From contig NZ_CP022463.1 in NCBI RefSeq assembly GCF_002224485.1, forward strand, positions 2,110,239 to 2,174,238: DNA of 64,000 bases, in the 5' to 3' direction. The translations under genes were made by a program, and so were the position numbers. Below, piece by piece: positions 1 through 9,551 of this stretch (position 1 is the stretch's first letter; every line of letters starts with the position of its first letter). The notes beneath the pieces were generated by a model. It ran no database searches. It saw nothing but the letters and a program-made list of their open reading frames with translations, and was not told the DNA's origin. Source of the DNA: Sinomonas sp. R1AF57. Its GTDB lineage: Bacteria; Actinomycetota; Actinomycetes; Actinomycetales; Micrococcaceae.

Positions 1-226
1 CGACCTCGCTCGCGAAGTCCGGGTCCTCCGCCGCCATCTCGCGGGCGGCCTCGAGGTCGTCGTCGAGCTGCTTCCAGCGGTGGTAGGCCTCGACGATGCC
101 GTTGAGCTGCGCCGAGCGCCGGCCGAGCTTCCTGGCGCGTGCCTGGTCCTGGTAGACCGCGGGGTCGCTCAGCTCCTTCTGCAGGTCTGCGTGCTCGTCC
201 AGCAGTCCTTGCACGGACTCGAACAT
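1..226 (-). CDS. prfA: Peptide chain release factor 1, N-terminal part
   Basis: Class I release factor that reads UAA and UAG at the ribosomal A site and triggers peptide release. Only the first 75 codons lie in the window; the GGQ domain is beyond the edge. The visible part starts [19 protein letters not shown] and forms the charged helical N-terminal domain of RF1. It follows rho on the same strand, separated by a strong hairpin, which is the usual actinobacterial order (hom, thrC, thrB, rho, prfA). The family call is from the N-terminus and the gene order. Confidence 0.85.
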   Translation of the reverse strand, partial: MFESVQGLLDEHADLQKELSDPAVYQDQARARKLGRRSAQLNGIVEAYHRWKQLDDDLEAAREMAAEDPDFASEV

Positions 227-294
227 GTCGGGGGCCTTTCTGGGTCAGTCAGCTGCCTGATTCTCGCACCCGGGCGCATCCCGGTGCCACGACG

Positions 295-332
295 ACGGCG
301 GCCGGCACCGGGGGTACCGGGCCGGCCGCCGT
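295..332 (-). terminator. Hairpin between rho and prfA
   Basis: Two perfect 12-base arms (295-306 and 321-332) can form a very GC-rich hairpin just downstream of the rho stop codon. There is no clear U-tract, as is common in high-GC actinobacteria. It may end the rho transcript or separate it from prfA. Confidence 0.55.
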
Positions 333-341
333 TCGGGTCAG

Positions 342-2459
342 CTAGTGCTTGTCGTTCTCGCCCTTCGAGGCGAGCGTCGTCTTCTGCACCTGGAGGAGGA
401 ACTCGACGTTCGAGCCCGTCTCGCGGATCTTCGTGGTGAGCAGCTCGAGCGCCTGCTGGGTGTCGAGGCCGGAGAGCACGCGGCGCAGGCGCCACATGAT
501 CTTGACCTCTTCCGGCGAGAGCAGGTTCTCCTCGCGGCGCGTGCCGGACGCGTTGACGTCCACGGCCGGGAAGATGCGCTTGTCGGCGAGGGCGCGGGAC
601 AGCCGCAGCTCCATGTTGCCGGTGCCCTTGAACTCCTCGAAGATCACCTCGTCCATCTTGGAGCCCGTCTCGACGAGCGCCGTGGCGAGGATGGTCAGCG
701 AGCCGCCGTTCTCGATGTTCCGCGCGGCGCCGAAGAAGCGCTTGGGCGGGTACAGCGCGGCCGAGTCGACACCGCCGGAGAGGATGCGGCCCGAGGCCGG
801 CGCGGCGAGGTTGTACGCGCGGCCGAGCCGGGTCATCGAGTCCAGCAGCACCACGACGTCCATGCCCATCTCGACGAGGCGCTTGGCGCGCTCGATCGCG
901 AGCTCGGCCACCGTCGTGTGGTCGTCGGCCGGGCGGTCGAAGGTCGAGGCGATGACCTCGCCCTTCACCGAGCGCTGCATGTCGGTGACCTCTTCGGGAC
1001 GCTCGTCGACGAGCACCATCATGAGGTGGACCTCGGGGTTGTTCACCGTGATCGCGTTCGCGATGGACTGCAGGATGAGCGTCTTGCCGGCCTTCGGCGG
1101 GGAGACGATGAGGCCGCGCTGGCCCTTGCCGATCGGTGCCACGAGGTCGATGACGCGCGGGCCGATCTTCTTCGGGTCGGTCTCGAGGCGCAGGCGCTCC
1201 GAGGGGTACAGCGGGACGAGCTTGGTGAACTCGACCCGGCCCTTCATCTCCTCGGGGCTCTTGCCGTTGACGCTCGTGACCCGCACGAGGGCGTTGAACT
1301 TCTGGCGGCCGCCCTGCTGCTGGCGGTTCTCCTCGCCGTCGCGCGGTGCGCGGATGGCGCCGACCACCGCGTCGCCCTTGCGCAGGCCGTGCTTCTTGAC
1401 CTGGGCGAGCGGCACGTAGACGTCGTTGGGACCGGGCAGGTAGCCGGAGGTGCGGATGAAGGCGTAGTTCTCGAGGACATCGAGGATGCCCGCGACGGGG
1501 ACCAGGACGTCGTCCTCGGTCACCTCAGTGTCATCGACGTCCGGGCCCGCGCTGCGGCCGCGCCGGCGCTCGTTCCGGTCGCGGAACCGCTCGTTGCGGC
1601 CTCCCTGCTCGCCGCCGTCGCGGTCGCGGCCACGGCGCGAGCGGCGCGAACGGCGCGAGCCGCCCTCGTCGCCGTCGCCCTCGTCGCGCCGGTCCTGACG
1701 CTCCTGGCCCTCGTCGCGCCGGCTCTGGCGCTCCTGGCGGTCCGACCGCTCGCGGCCCTCACGGCCACGGCGCTGGCGGCCCTCACCGGCCTCCTGCTGC
1801 GGGGCCTCGGCGGGCTGCTGGGCAGCGTGCTCGGCCTCGGCGGCCTTCTGGGGCGCCTCCGCCGGCGCCTCGGCGGGAGCCTCGGCAGGCGTCTGGGCGC
1901 GCTGCTCGGGGGCAGCAGTCTCGGTGCCGGAGCCCTGAGCGGCCTCAGCGCGGCGGCTGCGGCCGCGGCTGCGGGCCGGGCGCGTCGGCTCAGCCGGCGC
2001 CTCGCTCGGGGCGGCAGCCTCGACGGGAGCCGCCTGAGCGGCCGGGGCCTCGGAGGCGGGGGCCGCGGCAGGGGCGGGCGTCTCGAGCAGTACGGACTGG
2101 CCTTCGGCCGCGGGGGTCACGACGCCGTCGCTCCCCGCACGACGGCGGCTGCGCCGGGCGCGGGGGGCGGGCTCGGCCGCGGGGGCCTCGGCGGCAGCCG
2201 CCGGCTCGGCAGCCGCGGTCGCGGCGGCCGGAGCCTCGTCCTTGGCCTGCGCACGGCTGGCGGGGCGGCCCACGGGCTCGCCCTTCTGGTGTGCCGAGAT
2301 GGCGGCGACGAGGTCGCCCTTGCGCATGCGGGAGCCACCGGTGATGCCCAGCTGGGAGGCAAGCGCCTGGAGCTGTGCGAGCTTGAGACCGGCGATCCCC
2401 TTGGACTCGGATGCCGAAGCGGGGTCCACTGCTGGGTTCAGCTCAGTGGTCTGTGTCAC
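342..2459 (-). CDS. rho: Transcription termination factor Rho
   Basis: Hexameric RNA-dependent ATPase that loads on nascent RNA and stops transcription. About 705 residues from the chosen GTG (2457-2459), which has AAGGAAC six bases upstream; the frame is open further upstream but without a better start. An N-terminal Rho_N helical segment is followed by a long Ala/Pro/Glu-rich stretch and then an Arg/Asp/Gly-rich basic insertion, the RNA-binding fold, and the ATPase domain with a P-loop (SPPKAGKT, Lys about 459). The large insert is typical of high-GC actinobacterial Rho and is thought to help it act on structured RNA. It lies downstream of thrB and upstream of prfA. Confidence 0.95.
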   Translation of the reverse strand: MTQTTELNPAVDPASASESKGIAGLKLAQLQALASQLGITGGSRMRKGDLVAAISAHQKGEPVGRPASRAQAKDEAPAAATAAAEPAAAAEAPAAEPAPRARRSRRRAGSDGVVTPAAEGQSVLLETPAPAAAPASEAPAAQAAPVEAAAPSEAPAEPTRPARSRGRSRRAEAAQGSGTETAAPEQRAQTPAEAPAEAPAEAPQKAAEAEHAAQQPAEAPQQEAGEGRQRRGREGRERSDRQERQSRRDEGQERQDRRDEGDGDEGGSRRSRRSRRGRDRDGGEQGGRNERFRDRNERRRGRSAGPDVDDTEVTEDDVLVPVAGILDVLENYAFIRTSGYLPGPNDVYVPLAQVKKHGLRKGDAVVGAIRAPRDGEENRQQQGGRQKFNALVRVTSVNGKSPEEMKGRVEFTKLVPLYPSERLRLETDPKKIGPRVIDLVAPIGKGQRGLIVSPPKAGKTLILQSIANAITVNNPEVHLMMVLVDERPEEVTDMQRSVKGEVIASTFDRPADDHTTVAELAIERAKRLVEMGMDVVVLLDSMTRLGRAYNLAAPASGRILSGGVDSAALYPPKRFFGAARNIENGGSLTILATALVETGSKMDEVIFEEFKGTGNMELRLSRALADKRIFPAVDVNASGTRREENLLSPEEVKIMWRLRRVLSGLDTQQALELLTTKIRETGSNVEFLLQVQKTTLASKGENDKH

Positions 2460-2813
2460 GGATGTTCCTTCCGGATCGATTGCGTGGCCAGGGGCCAACG
2501 CATCGTGGTCGCGGCCGTCGGCGACAGCGGCGGCCAGGCTGGGTGACCTGCGGGGCCGTGGAGGCCGGGCAGGCCCGTCGTCTAGCTGCTCGTCCGAGCT
2601 GGCAGCAGGGCTGGATCGCTGCTTGCCGAACAGTCTGTGGGGACAGTCGCAATCAGCCTGACCGGCTGCGAGCTGGAGGAGCGGCACCCCGTGCCGAGAA
2701 ACTGGACCAGAAGGCGGCGATCACAGTGCCACCGGGCCGGGAACGATGTCCCTGACCGTGTGTCCCTGTGTCGCCGGACGGTGTCTATCCGGGTACGCCG
2801 AACTGAGGCAGAT
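2460..2813 (-). other. Long leader region of rho, no gene
   Basis: This 354-base gap between thrB and rho holds no convincing gene. A possible -10 box (TAGACA, complement 2782-2787) would give a 5' leader of about 315 bases for rho. In many bacteria rho is autoregulated through its leader; that is a plausible reading here but nothing in the sequence proves it. Confidence 0.35.
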
Positions 2814-3821
2814 TCACCGTGGGTGCAGGTCCACTCTAGCACCTTCGCGGTCGACAGCCAGACGAAGGACACGCCACGAGGTCACAGATTCGTCACCCTG
2901 CTCGGGATCGAGCGTTCCGGCGCCCATGCTGTGCGCGAAGCGCTCCACGGCATCCTGCACCTCGTCGGCCTCGGCGGCACCGTCGGCGAGGGCCAGGACG
3001 GTGGGGCCGGCGCCCGAGACGACCGCCGCGTGCCCCTCGGCACGGAGCCGCTGGATGAGCCTCGCGCTCGGTTCCATAGCGGTCGAGCGGTAGCTCTGGT
3101 GCAGGTAGTCCTCGGTCGCCGGCAGGAGCAGGGACGGGTCCTTCGTCAGGGCGTGCACGAGCAGGGCCGCGCGTCCGGAGTTCGCCGCCGCGGCGTGGTG
3201 CGGGATCGACGAGGGCAGGAGCGAGCGGGCGAGCTCGGTCGAGAGCTCGAAGTCCGGGATCGCGACGATCGGCACCACCGTGTCGACGACCTCGGCGACC
3301 GCCGTGCGGAACGCCTCACCCTCCTGCCAGGACAGTGCGAGGGAGCCGAAGATCGCGGGGGCCACGTTGTCGGGGTGCCCCTCGATCTCGCTGCACAGCT
3401 GGAGGACCCAGGCCCGGTCGGGCTGGTCCGCCGGCTCGACCAGCGCCGCCGCCGCGAGCACCGCCGCGACGGTCGCCGACGCCGACGAGCCCAGTCCGCG
3501 TCCGTGCGGGCTCACGTTCTCCGCACGCAGGAGCAGGCCCGAGCGCGTGTAGCCGAGCCGGGCGAGGGCGGCGTCCAGCGTGCGCACGACGAGATGCGTC
3601 TCGTCCCGCGGCAGCGTGTCGGCGCCCTCGCCGCTCAGCTCGAAGGCGAGGCTCCCGTCGTCGGTCGTCTCGACGGTCACGGTGTCGTACAGCGCCAGGG
3701 CGAGTCCCAGGCTGTCGTAGCCGGGACCGAGGTTCGCGCTCGTCGCCGGCACCCTCACGGTGACGCGCTGCCCGGCCGCCACCGTGCGCAGGGACTCGGC
3801 GGCCGTCGTCGGAGCCGTCAT
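2814..3821 (-). CDS. thrB: Homoserine kinase
   Basis: Phosphorylates L-homoserine to O-phosphohomoserine, the substrate of threonine synthase. The product is 335 residues, normal for the family. It is a GHMP kinase: the N-terminus carries VPATSANLGPGYDSLGLAL and the ATP-binding GRGLGSSASAT loop lies near residues 100-112. The ATG at 3819-3821 was chosen because the protein then starts a few residues before the conserved first strand. The gene begins five bases after the thrC stop, so the two are almost certainly co-transcribed and probably translationally coupled. Confidence 0.95.
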   Translation of the reverse strand: MTAPTTAAESLRTVAAGQRVTVRVPATSANLGPGYDSLGLALALYDTVTVETTDDGSLAFELSGEGADTLPRDETHLVVRTLDAALARLGYTRSGLLLRAENVSPHGRGLGSSASATVAAVLAAAALVEPADQPDRAWVLQLCSEIEGHPDNVAPAIFGSLALSWQEGEAFRTAVAEVVDTVVPIVAIPDFELSTELARSLLPSSIPHHAAAANSGRAALLVHALTKDPSLLLPATEDYLHQSYRSTAMEPSARLIQRLRAEGHAAVVSGAGPTVLALADGAAEADEVQDAVERFAHSMGAGTLDPEQGDESVTSWRVLRLAVDREGARVDLHPR

Positions 3822-3826
3822 CGCTT

Positions 3827-4945
3827 CTACTCGAGCCCCAGCTCGGACGCGACGGTCACGACGTCGTTGCTCACCTTGACGGGCTCGACCTCGGCGCCGT
3901 CGGCGGTGCGGAGGGCCCACTGGGGGTCCTTGAGCCCGTGGCCGGTCACCGTGCACACGATGGTCTTCCCGGAGGGCACCTCCCCCGCGGTGTGCTTCTT
4001 GAGCAGGCCCGCGACGCTGGCCGCCGAGCCGGGCTCGACGAACACTCCCTCCTTGGAGGACAGCCAGCGATGCGCGGCGAGGATCTCCTCGTCGGTGACG
4101 GAGCCGATCAGGCCCCCGGACTCGTCGCGGGCGGCAACCGCCGTCTCCCACGACGCCGGGTTGCCGATGCGGATCGCGGTGGCGATGGTCTCGGGATGGG
4201 TGATGGGGTGGCCGGCGACGAACGGGGCCGCGCCGGCGGCCTGGAAGCCCCACATCACGGGCAGCTTCGTCGCCACGGCATCCAGGGTGCGCGGTTGGGC
4301 GTCGCCGCCATGCGCCGGGTACTCGGTCTCCGCGGCGTACTCCTTGTAGCCCTTCCAGTACGCCGAGATGTTGCCGGCGTTGCCCACCGGGAGGACGTGG
4401 ATGTCCGGGGCGTCGCCGAGGGCGTCGACGATCTCGAACGAGGCAGTCTTCTGCCCCTCGATGCGGGCCGGGTTGACCGAGTTCACGAGGAACACCGGGT
4501 ACGAGTCGGCGAGCTTGCGTGCGATCTCGAGGCAGTCGTCGAAGTTGCCGTCGACCTGCAGGAGCGTCGCGCCGTGCGCGATGGCCTGGGACAGCTTGCC
4601 GAGCGCGATCTTGCCCTCCGGGACGAGGACGGCGCAGGTCAGGCCTGCCGCGGTCGCGTAGGCGGCGGCGGACGCCGAGGTGTTGCCCGTGGACGCGCAG
4701 ACCACAGCCTTCGCCCCGGCCTCGACGGCGGCGGTCATGGCCATGGTCATGCCGCGGTCCTTGAAGGAGCCGGTCGGGTTCATCCCCTCGACCTTGAGGA
4801 ACACCTCGGAGCCGGTGAGCTCGGAGAGCTTCTGGGCGTGGACGAGGGGCGTGCCGCCCTCGCCGAGGGTGATCACGCGGGTGGACTCGCTGACGGGCAG
4901 GCGGTCGGCGTATTCGCGGATGACTCCGCGCCACTGGTGGGCCAC
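3827..4945 (-). CDS. thrC: Threonine synthase
   Basis: PLP enzyme converting O-phosphohomoserine to threonine. It has 372 residues; the PLP lysine is in [11 protein letters not shown] (Lys about 62), the glycine-rich phosphate loop reads PVGNAGN, and a serine/threonine dehydratase-type fold runs through the chain. The GTG start shares one base with the hom stop codon (TAGTG) and has AAGGAG five bases upstream. It is the middle gene of the hom-thrC-thrB cluster, so homoserine made by Hom passes through ThrB and then ThrC within one transcript. Confidence 0.96.
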   Translation of the reverse strand: MAHQWRGVIREYADRLPVSESTRVITLGEGGTPLVHAQKLSELTGSEVFLKVEGMNPTGSFKDRGMTMAMTAAVEAGAKAVVCASTGNTSASAAAYATAAGLTCAVLVPEGKIALGKLSQAIAHGATLLQVDGNFDDCLEIARKLADSYPVFLVNSVNPARIEGQKTASFEIVDALGDAPDIHVLPVGNAGNISAYWKGYKEYAAETEYPAHGGDAQPRTLDAVATKLPVMWGFQAAGAAPFVAGHPITHPETIATAIRIGNPASWETAVAARDESGGLIGSVTDEEILAAHRWLSSKEGVFVEPGSAASVAGLLKKHTAGEVPSGKTIVCTVTGHGLKDPQWALRTADGAEVEPVKVSNDVVTVASELGLE

Positions 4946-6324
4946 TAGACTCCTTCGACTCGGAGGACGCTCGTCACGGATTCGACGACGTCGAGGTTCT
5001 TGATGTCCGCGACGGTCGCGGCGAGGGCTGCCTCGGAGGCAGGGTGGGTGACGAAGCGCAGCTCGGCCCGTCCTCCGGCGCTCCAGCGGTCGGCGGCGGC
5101 GAGGCCGGGTGCGCCGTCGACGGTCTGGCGCATGGTCTCGATCGAGACGCCGTGCTCGGCGAAGACGGCGGCCACGCGGGAGAGCACACCCGGTTGGTCC
5201 GCGACCTCGAGCCCGATGCTGTAGCTCGTCGTGACGGCGTCGAGCCCGAGGATGGGCAGGGCACGCGTGGCGGCGCCGGGGGCTCCGGGAGCGCCGGCCG
5301 CGATGCGGCGTGCGGTCGAGACGACGTCGCCCATGATGGCCGAGGCCGTCGGGGCGCCGCCGGCCCCCGCGCCGTAGAACATGAGCGAACCAGCGTTGTC
5401 CGCCTCGACGAACACCGCGTTGAAGGCCCCGTGCACGGCCGCGAGGGGATGCTTGCGCGGGAGCAGCGTGGGATGGACCCGGACGCTCACGCCCTCGGCC
5501 GCCGTCCCGTCGGCGCCGTCCCCCGCGGTGATGAGCTCGGCGATGGCGAGCAGCTTGATGGTCATGCCTGCATCCTGCGCGGCTGCGATGTCGTCGGCGG
5601 TGACCTTCGTGATGCCCTCGCAGCGCACGTCCTCGAGGGAGACGCGCGTGTGGAAGGCGAGGGAGGCGAGGATCGCCGCCTTGGCCGCGGCGTCGAGGCC
5701 CTCGACGTCGGCCGTCGGGTCCGCCTCGGCGTAGCCCAGGCGCTGGGCCTCGGCGAGGACGTCGGCGAACTGGGCGCCGGTCGTGTCCATCGCGTCGAGG
5801 ATGAAGTTCGTCGTCCCGTTCACGATGCCGAGCACGCGCGTGATGCGGTCGCCGGAGAGGCTCTCGCGGATGGGCCGGATGATCGGGATGGCGCCGGCGA
5901 CGGCGGCCTCGAAGTTGAGGTCGGCGTTGTTCGCGCTCGCGGCGTCGAACAGCGCCGCGCCGTCCTGGGCGAGGAGTGCCTTGTTGCCGGTGACGACGGA
6001 CGCGCCGTTCTTGAGCGCGGCGAGGATATGCGTGCGGGCCGGCTCGATCCCGCCCATGAGCTCGATCACGAGGTCCGCGCCCGCCACGAGCCTGTCCGCG
6101 TCGGTCGTGTACAGCTCGCGGGGAAGCTCGACGTCGCGGGGGGCGTCCACGTTGCGCACGGCGATGCCGGTGAGCACCAGGCGTGCCCCAGCGCGGGCGG
6201 CCAGGGCATCGGCATCCTCGAGGAGGATGCGGGCCACCTGGGAGCCCACGGTCCCTCCGCCGAGGAGGGCGACCTTGAGCACCTTCTCGGCGCCAGGGGC
6301 GTCGGGCCCACTCGTCTCAGTCAT
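4945..6324 (-). CDS. hom: Homoserine dehydrogenase
   Basis: Reduces aspartate semialdehyde to homoserine, the branch point to threonine and methionine. There is an N-terminal NAD(P)-binding Rossmann motif ([12 protein letters not shown]), a central catalytic domain containing [11 protein letters not shown], and a C-terminal ACT domain (around [15 protein letters not shown]) that in relatives binds threonine for feedback inhibition. I chose the ATG at 6322-6324 because GGGAG precedes it by five bases; an ATG twelve bases earlier (6336) is possible. It lies 17 bases after lysA, linking lysine and threonine branches in one operon. Confidence 0.95.
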   Translation of the reverse strand: MTETSGPDAPGAEKVLKVALLGGGTVGSQVARILLEDADALAARAGARLVLTGIAVRNVDAPRDVELPRELYTTDADRLVAGADLVIELMGGIEPARTHILAALKNGASVVTGNKALLAQDGAALFDAASANNADLNFEAAVAGAIPIIRPIRESLSGDRITRVLGIVNGTTNFILDAMDTTGAQFADVLAEAQRLGYAEADPTADVEGLDAAAKAAILASLAFHTRVSLEDVRCEGITKVTADDIAAAQDAGMTIKLLAIAELITAGDGADGTAAEGVSVRVHPTLLPRKHPLAAVHGAFNAVFVEADNAGSLMFYGAGAGGAPTASAIMGDVVSTARRIAAGAPGAPGAATRALPILGLDAVTTSYSIGLEVADQPGVLSRVAAVFAEHGVSIETMRQTVDGAPGLAAADRWSAGGRAELRFVTHPASEAALAATVADIKNLDVVESVTSVLRVEGV

Positions 6325-6341
6325 CGTCTCTCCCATTCGTC

Positions 6342-7877
6342 TCAGGCTCCCATGTCGCGGGAGAGCAGGTCGTCCTCGGTCTCCGGGCGCACAATCCAGC
6401 GCGCCTCTCCCCCGCGCACGGCGAGGACACCCGGGCGGGCGAGGTAGTTGTAGTTGCTGGACAGGGCCCAGCAGTAGGCGCCGGTTCCGGGGACCGCGAG
6501 CAGGTCGCCGGCGCGGACGTCCGCGGGGAGGTACGCGTCGCGCACCACGATGTCGCCGCTCTCGCAGTGCTTGCCGACCACACGCGTCAGCTGCGCGGGC
6601 GCCTCCGAGGTGCGGTTCGCGAGCACGACCGAGTAGTCGGCGTCGTACAGGACCGGGCGAGCGTTGTCGCTCATGCCGCCGTCGACCGAGACGTACCGGC
6701 GGACCGCGGTGCCGCCCATCCCGCCGACCGGCAGGTCCACGACGACGTCCTTGATCGTCCCGACCTCGTACAGCGTGAACGTCGTCGAGCCGACGATCGC
6801 GCGGCCGGGCTCGATCGAGATGCGGGGCGCGGCGATGCCGAGCTTCTCGCAGGTCTCGCGCACGACTCCGGCCAGGGCCTCCGCGATCTCGGCCGGCGGT
6901 CGGGGCGCGTCCCCCGGCAGGTAGGCGATGCCGTACCCGCCGCCGAGGTCCAGCTCCGGCAGCTCGACGCCGTACGCGGAGCGCATCGACGCGACGAAGG
7001 CCAAGAGCTTCACGGCGGCGAGCTCGAAGCCCTCGGGCTCGAAGATCTGCGAGCCGATGTGGCAGTGGACGCCGAGCAGCTCGATGCTGTCGTGGCCCGC
7101 GGCGGCAGCGACGGCCTCCTCGGCCATGCTCGCGGCACCGTCGGCGCCACCGTCCCCGCCGGGGCCCCGGAACGCCTCGCTCGCCGTGCCGGCGGCCATG
7201 GAGAGCCCGAACTTCTGGTCCTCGTGCGCCGTGGCGATGAACTCGTGGGTGTGGGCGTGCACACCGGGTGTCAGGCGGAGCATGACCTTGGCGCGGGGGG
7301 CCTCCGAGCCGTCCGGCCCTGAGCCGGGAGTGTCCGTGCCGCGCGCCGCGGCGATGCGGGCAACCCGCTCAAGCTCGTCGAGGCTGTCCACGATGATGCG
7401 GCCCACGCCGTTCGCGAGGGCGCGTTCGATCTCGGCGTCGGACTTGTTGTTGCCGTGGAGGCCGATGAGCTCCCCCGGGACGCCTGCGCGCAGGGCCACG
7501 GCGAGCTCGCCGCCCGAGGCCGTGTCCACCCGCAGGCCTTCCTGGTGGGCCCACGCGGCCACCGCGGTGCAGAGGAACGACTTGCCCGCGTAGTAGACGT
7601 CCACTCCCCCGCACACATCGGCGAAGGCCGCGTCGAACGAGTCCTTGAACGCGCGTGCGCGCCCCCGGAAGTCGGCCTCGCTCAGCACGAAGACCGGGGA
7701 GCCGAACCGGGACTTGACCTCGCCGACCGGGAGGCCCGCCACGGTGAGGTCGCCGCCCGGGCCGCGGGCGACGTCGTGTGCCCAGAGTGCGGGGACGAGC
7801 TCGTTGAGATCTGAGGGGACGGCGAGCCACTCGGGGGCGAGCGGCGAGCCGGCGGCCTGCGCGGTGCTCTCAGCCAC
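6342..7877 (-). CDS. lysA: Diaminopimelate decarboxylase
   Basis: PLP-dependent last step of lysine synthesis, decarboxylating meso-diaminopimelate. The product is 511 residues, a little longer than most relatives because of an insertion around residues 225-245 rich in Gly and Ala. The PLP lysine is in VYYAGKSF (Lys about 99); HCHIGSQI, SIEPGRAIVG and the substrate-binding CESGD motif are present. GTG start three bases after the argS stop. The pairing argS-lysA is conserved in actinobacteria. Confidence 0.96.
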   Translation of the reverse strand: MAESTAQAAGSPLAPEWLAVPSDLNELVPALWAHDVARGPGGDLTVAGLPVGEVKSRFGSPVFVLSEADFRGRARAFKDSFDAAFADVCGGVDVYYAGKSFLCTAVAAWAHQEGLRVDTASGGELAVALRAGVPGELIGLHGNNKSDAEIERALANGVGRIIVDSLDELERVARIAAARGTDTPGSGPDGSEAPRAKVMLRLTPGVHAHTHEFIATAHEDQKFGLSMAAGTASEAFRGPGGDGGADGAASMAEEAVAAAAGHDSIELLGVHCHIGSQIFEPEGFELAAVKLLAFVASMRSAYGVELPELDLGGGYGIAYLPGDAPRPPAEIAEALAGVVRETCEKLGIAAPRISIEPGRAIVGSTTFTLYEVGTIKDVVVDLPVGGMGGTAVRRYVSVDGGMSDNARPVLYDADYSVVLANRTSEAPAQLTRVVGKHCESGDIVVRDAYLPADVRAGDLLAVPGTGAYCWALSSNYNYLARPGVLAVRGGEARWIVRPETEDDLLSRDMGA

Positions 7878-7880
7878 GCC

Positions 7881-9539
7881 TCACATCCTCTCCGGCGCCG
7901 AGACGCCGAGCAGGGACAGCCCGTTGGCCAGGACCTGGCTCGTGGCGTCGTTGAGCCACAGGCGCGTGCGGTTGAGGTCGGTGACCTCGTCGTCGCCCTG
8001 GGGCGCGATGCGGCAGTTGTCGTACCAGGAGTGGTAGGCGCTCGCGATGGTCTCGAGGTGGCGCGCCACGCGGTGCGGCTCGCGGAACTCCGCGGCCTTG
8101 CCCACGATCGAGGGGTACGCGGCGAGGTGCGCGAGCAGCTCGTTCTCGGTCGGGTGGTCCAGGAGCGCGGCATCGAACGCGTCGGCGCCGTCCACGGTGC
8201 GGTGGACGCCGGCGGCCTCCGCGTTGCGCGCCGCGCCGCGCGAGCGGGCGTGGGCGTACTGGACGTAGAACACGGGGTTCTCGTTGGAGTTCTTCTTGAG
8301 CAGCTCGGGGTCGAGGGTGAGCGGCGAATCCGCGGGGAACCTTGCGAGCGAGTAGCGCACCGCGTCCTTGCCGAGCCACTCGATGAGGTCCTTGAGCTCG
8401 ATGATGTTGCCCGCGCGCTTGGACAGCTTCGCGCCGTTGACCGAGACGAGCTGGCCGATGAGGATCTCGATGTTCGTCTCTGGGTCGTCGCCGGCGCAGG
8501 CTGCGATGGCCTTGAGGCGGTTGACGTAGCCGTGGTGGTCGGCGCCGAGGAGGTAGACCTTCTCGCCGAAGCCGCGGTCCTTCTTCGTGAGGTAGTACGC
8601 GGCGTCGGCGGCGAAGTACGTGGGCTCGCCGTTGGCGCGGATGAGGACGCGGTCCTTGTCGTCGCCGAAGTCCGTGGTGCGCAGCCAGACCGCGCCGTCG
8701 GCGTCGAAGACGTGGCCCTGCTCGCGCAGGCGCTTCACGGCGGACTCGATGGCCCCGGACTCGTGCAGGCCCTCCCGCTCGGAGAAGTAGACGTCGAAGG
8801 TGACGCCGAAGGCCGCGAGCGTGGCCTTGATGTCCTTCATCTGCGCGGCGTAGGCCGCCTCCCGGACGATCGGCAGCGCGGCCTCGTCGGTGAGCTCGCG
8901 CACGTCGGGATGCGCGGTCAGGACCTCGTGGCCCAGGTCCGCGATGTACTGGCCGGGGTAGCCGCCCTCGGGCACGTCGCGGCCGTGCAGGCGCGAGAGC
9001 ACGGAGTTCGCGAACACGTTCATCTGGTTGCCGGCGTCGTTGATGTAGTACTCGCGCGTCACGTCGGCCCCGGAGGCCTTGAGCACCCGCGCAATCGAGT
9101 CCCCGAGCGCGGCCCAGCGGGTGTGGCCGATGTGCAGCGGGCCCGTGGGGTTCGCCGAGACGAACTCCATGTTGATGACGTGGCCCGCGAGGGTGCCGTT
9201 GGTGCCGTAGCCGGGGCCGGCCTCGACGATGGCCTTCGCGAGCGCGCCTGCCGCGGCGGCGTCGAGCGTGATGTTGAGGAAGCCGGGACCCGCGATGTCG
9301 ACGCTCGCGACGCCGGCGAGCGCCTCGAGGCGGACGGCGAGCAGCTCGGCGAGCGCCCTCGGCGGCATGCCTGCGCGCTTGCCGAGCTGGAGGGCGATGT
9401 TGGTGGCCCAGTCGCCGTGCTCGCGGTTCTTGGGACGCTCCACCCGAACGTCCGTCGGCACATCCACAGAGATCTCGCCGGCGCGGACGGCGTCGGCGAG
9501 GCAGGCGGATATAGCGGCAGAAAGTTCTTCGGGAGTCAC
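7881..9539 (-). CDS. argS: Arginyl-tRNA synthetase
   Basis: Charges tRNA-Arg with arginine. The class I signature HIGH is in GPLHIGHTRWA and the KMSKS-like loop reads GAKLSKRAGN; the C-terminal anticodon-binding helical domain is complete. I place the start at the GTG (9537-9539) so that the protein begins MTPEEL, like mycobacterial ArgS, rather than at the ATG six bases upstream: a -10 box TAGGCT ends exactly six bases before this GTG, which suits a leaderless mRNA. It heads the argS-lysA-hom-thrC-thrB run. Confidence 0.94.
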   Translation of the reverse strand: MTPEELSAAISACLADAVRAGEISVDVPTDVRVERPKNREHGDWATNIALQLGKRAGMPPRALAELLAVRLEALAGVASVDIAGPGFLNITLDAAAAGALAKAIVEAGPGYGTNGTLAGHVINMEFVSANPTGPLHIGHTRWAALGDSIARVLKASGADVTREYYINDAGNQMNVFANSVLSRLHGRDVPEGGYPGQYIADLGHEVLTAHPDVRELTDEAALPIVREAAYAAQMKDIKATLAAFGVTFDVYFSEREGLHESGAIESAVKRLREQGHVFDADGAVWLRTTDFGDDKDRVLIRANGEPTYFAADAAYYLTKKDRGFGEKVYLLGADHHGYVNRLKAIAACAGDDPETNIEILIGQLVSVNGAKLSKRAGNIIELKDLIEWLGKDAVRYSLARFPADSPLTLDPELLKKNSNENPVFYVQYAHARSRGAARNAEAAGVHRTVDGADAFDAALLDHPTENELLAHLAAYPSIVGKAAEFREPHRVARHLETIASAYHSWYDNCRIAPQGDDEVTDLNRTRLWLNDATSQVLANGLSLLGVSAPERM

Positions 9540-9545
9540 CCCCAT

Positions 9546-9551
9546 AGCCTA
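9546..9551 (-). promoter_or_regulatory. -10 box of argS overlapping the upstream stop codon
   Basis: TAGGCT on the minus strand, six bases before the argS GTG. Its first three bases are the TAG stop codon of the upstream MFS gene. No clear -35 was found. The spacing predicts transcription starting at or next to the start codon. Confidence 0.5.

Noticed and set aside
345-2546. Open plus-strand frame of 733 codons opposite rho
   Set aside because: High GC content keeps antisense frames open. The translation is a Leu/Ala/Arg shadow of rho with no motif, and rho itself has full domain support.
2814-4934. Minus-strand frame of 706 codons joining thrC and thrB regions
   Set aside because: The first half is out of frame with thrC; the thrB part starts at 3821.
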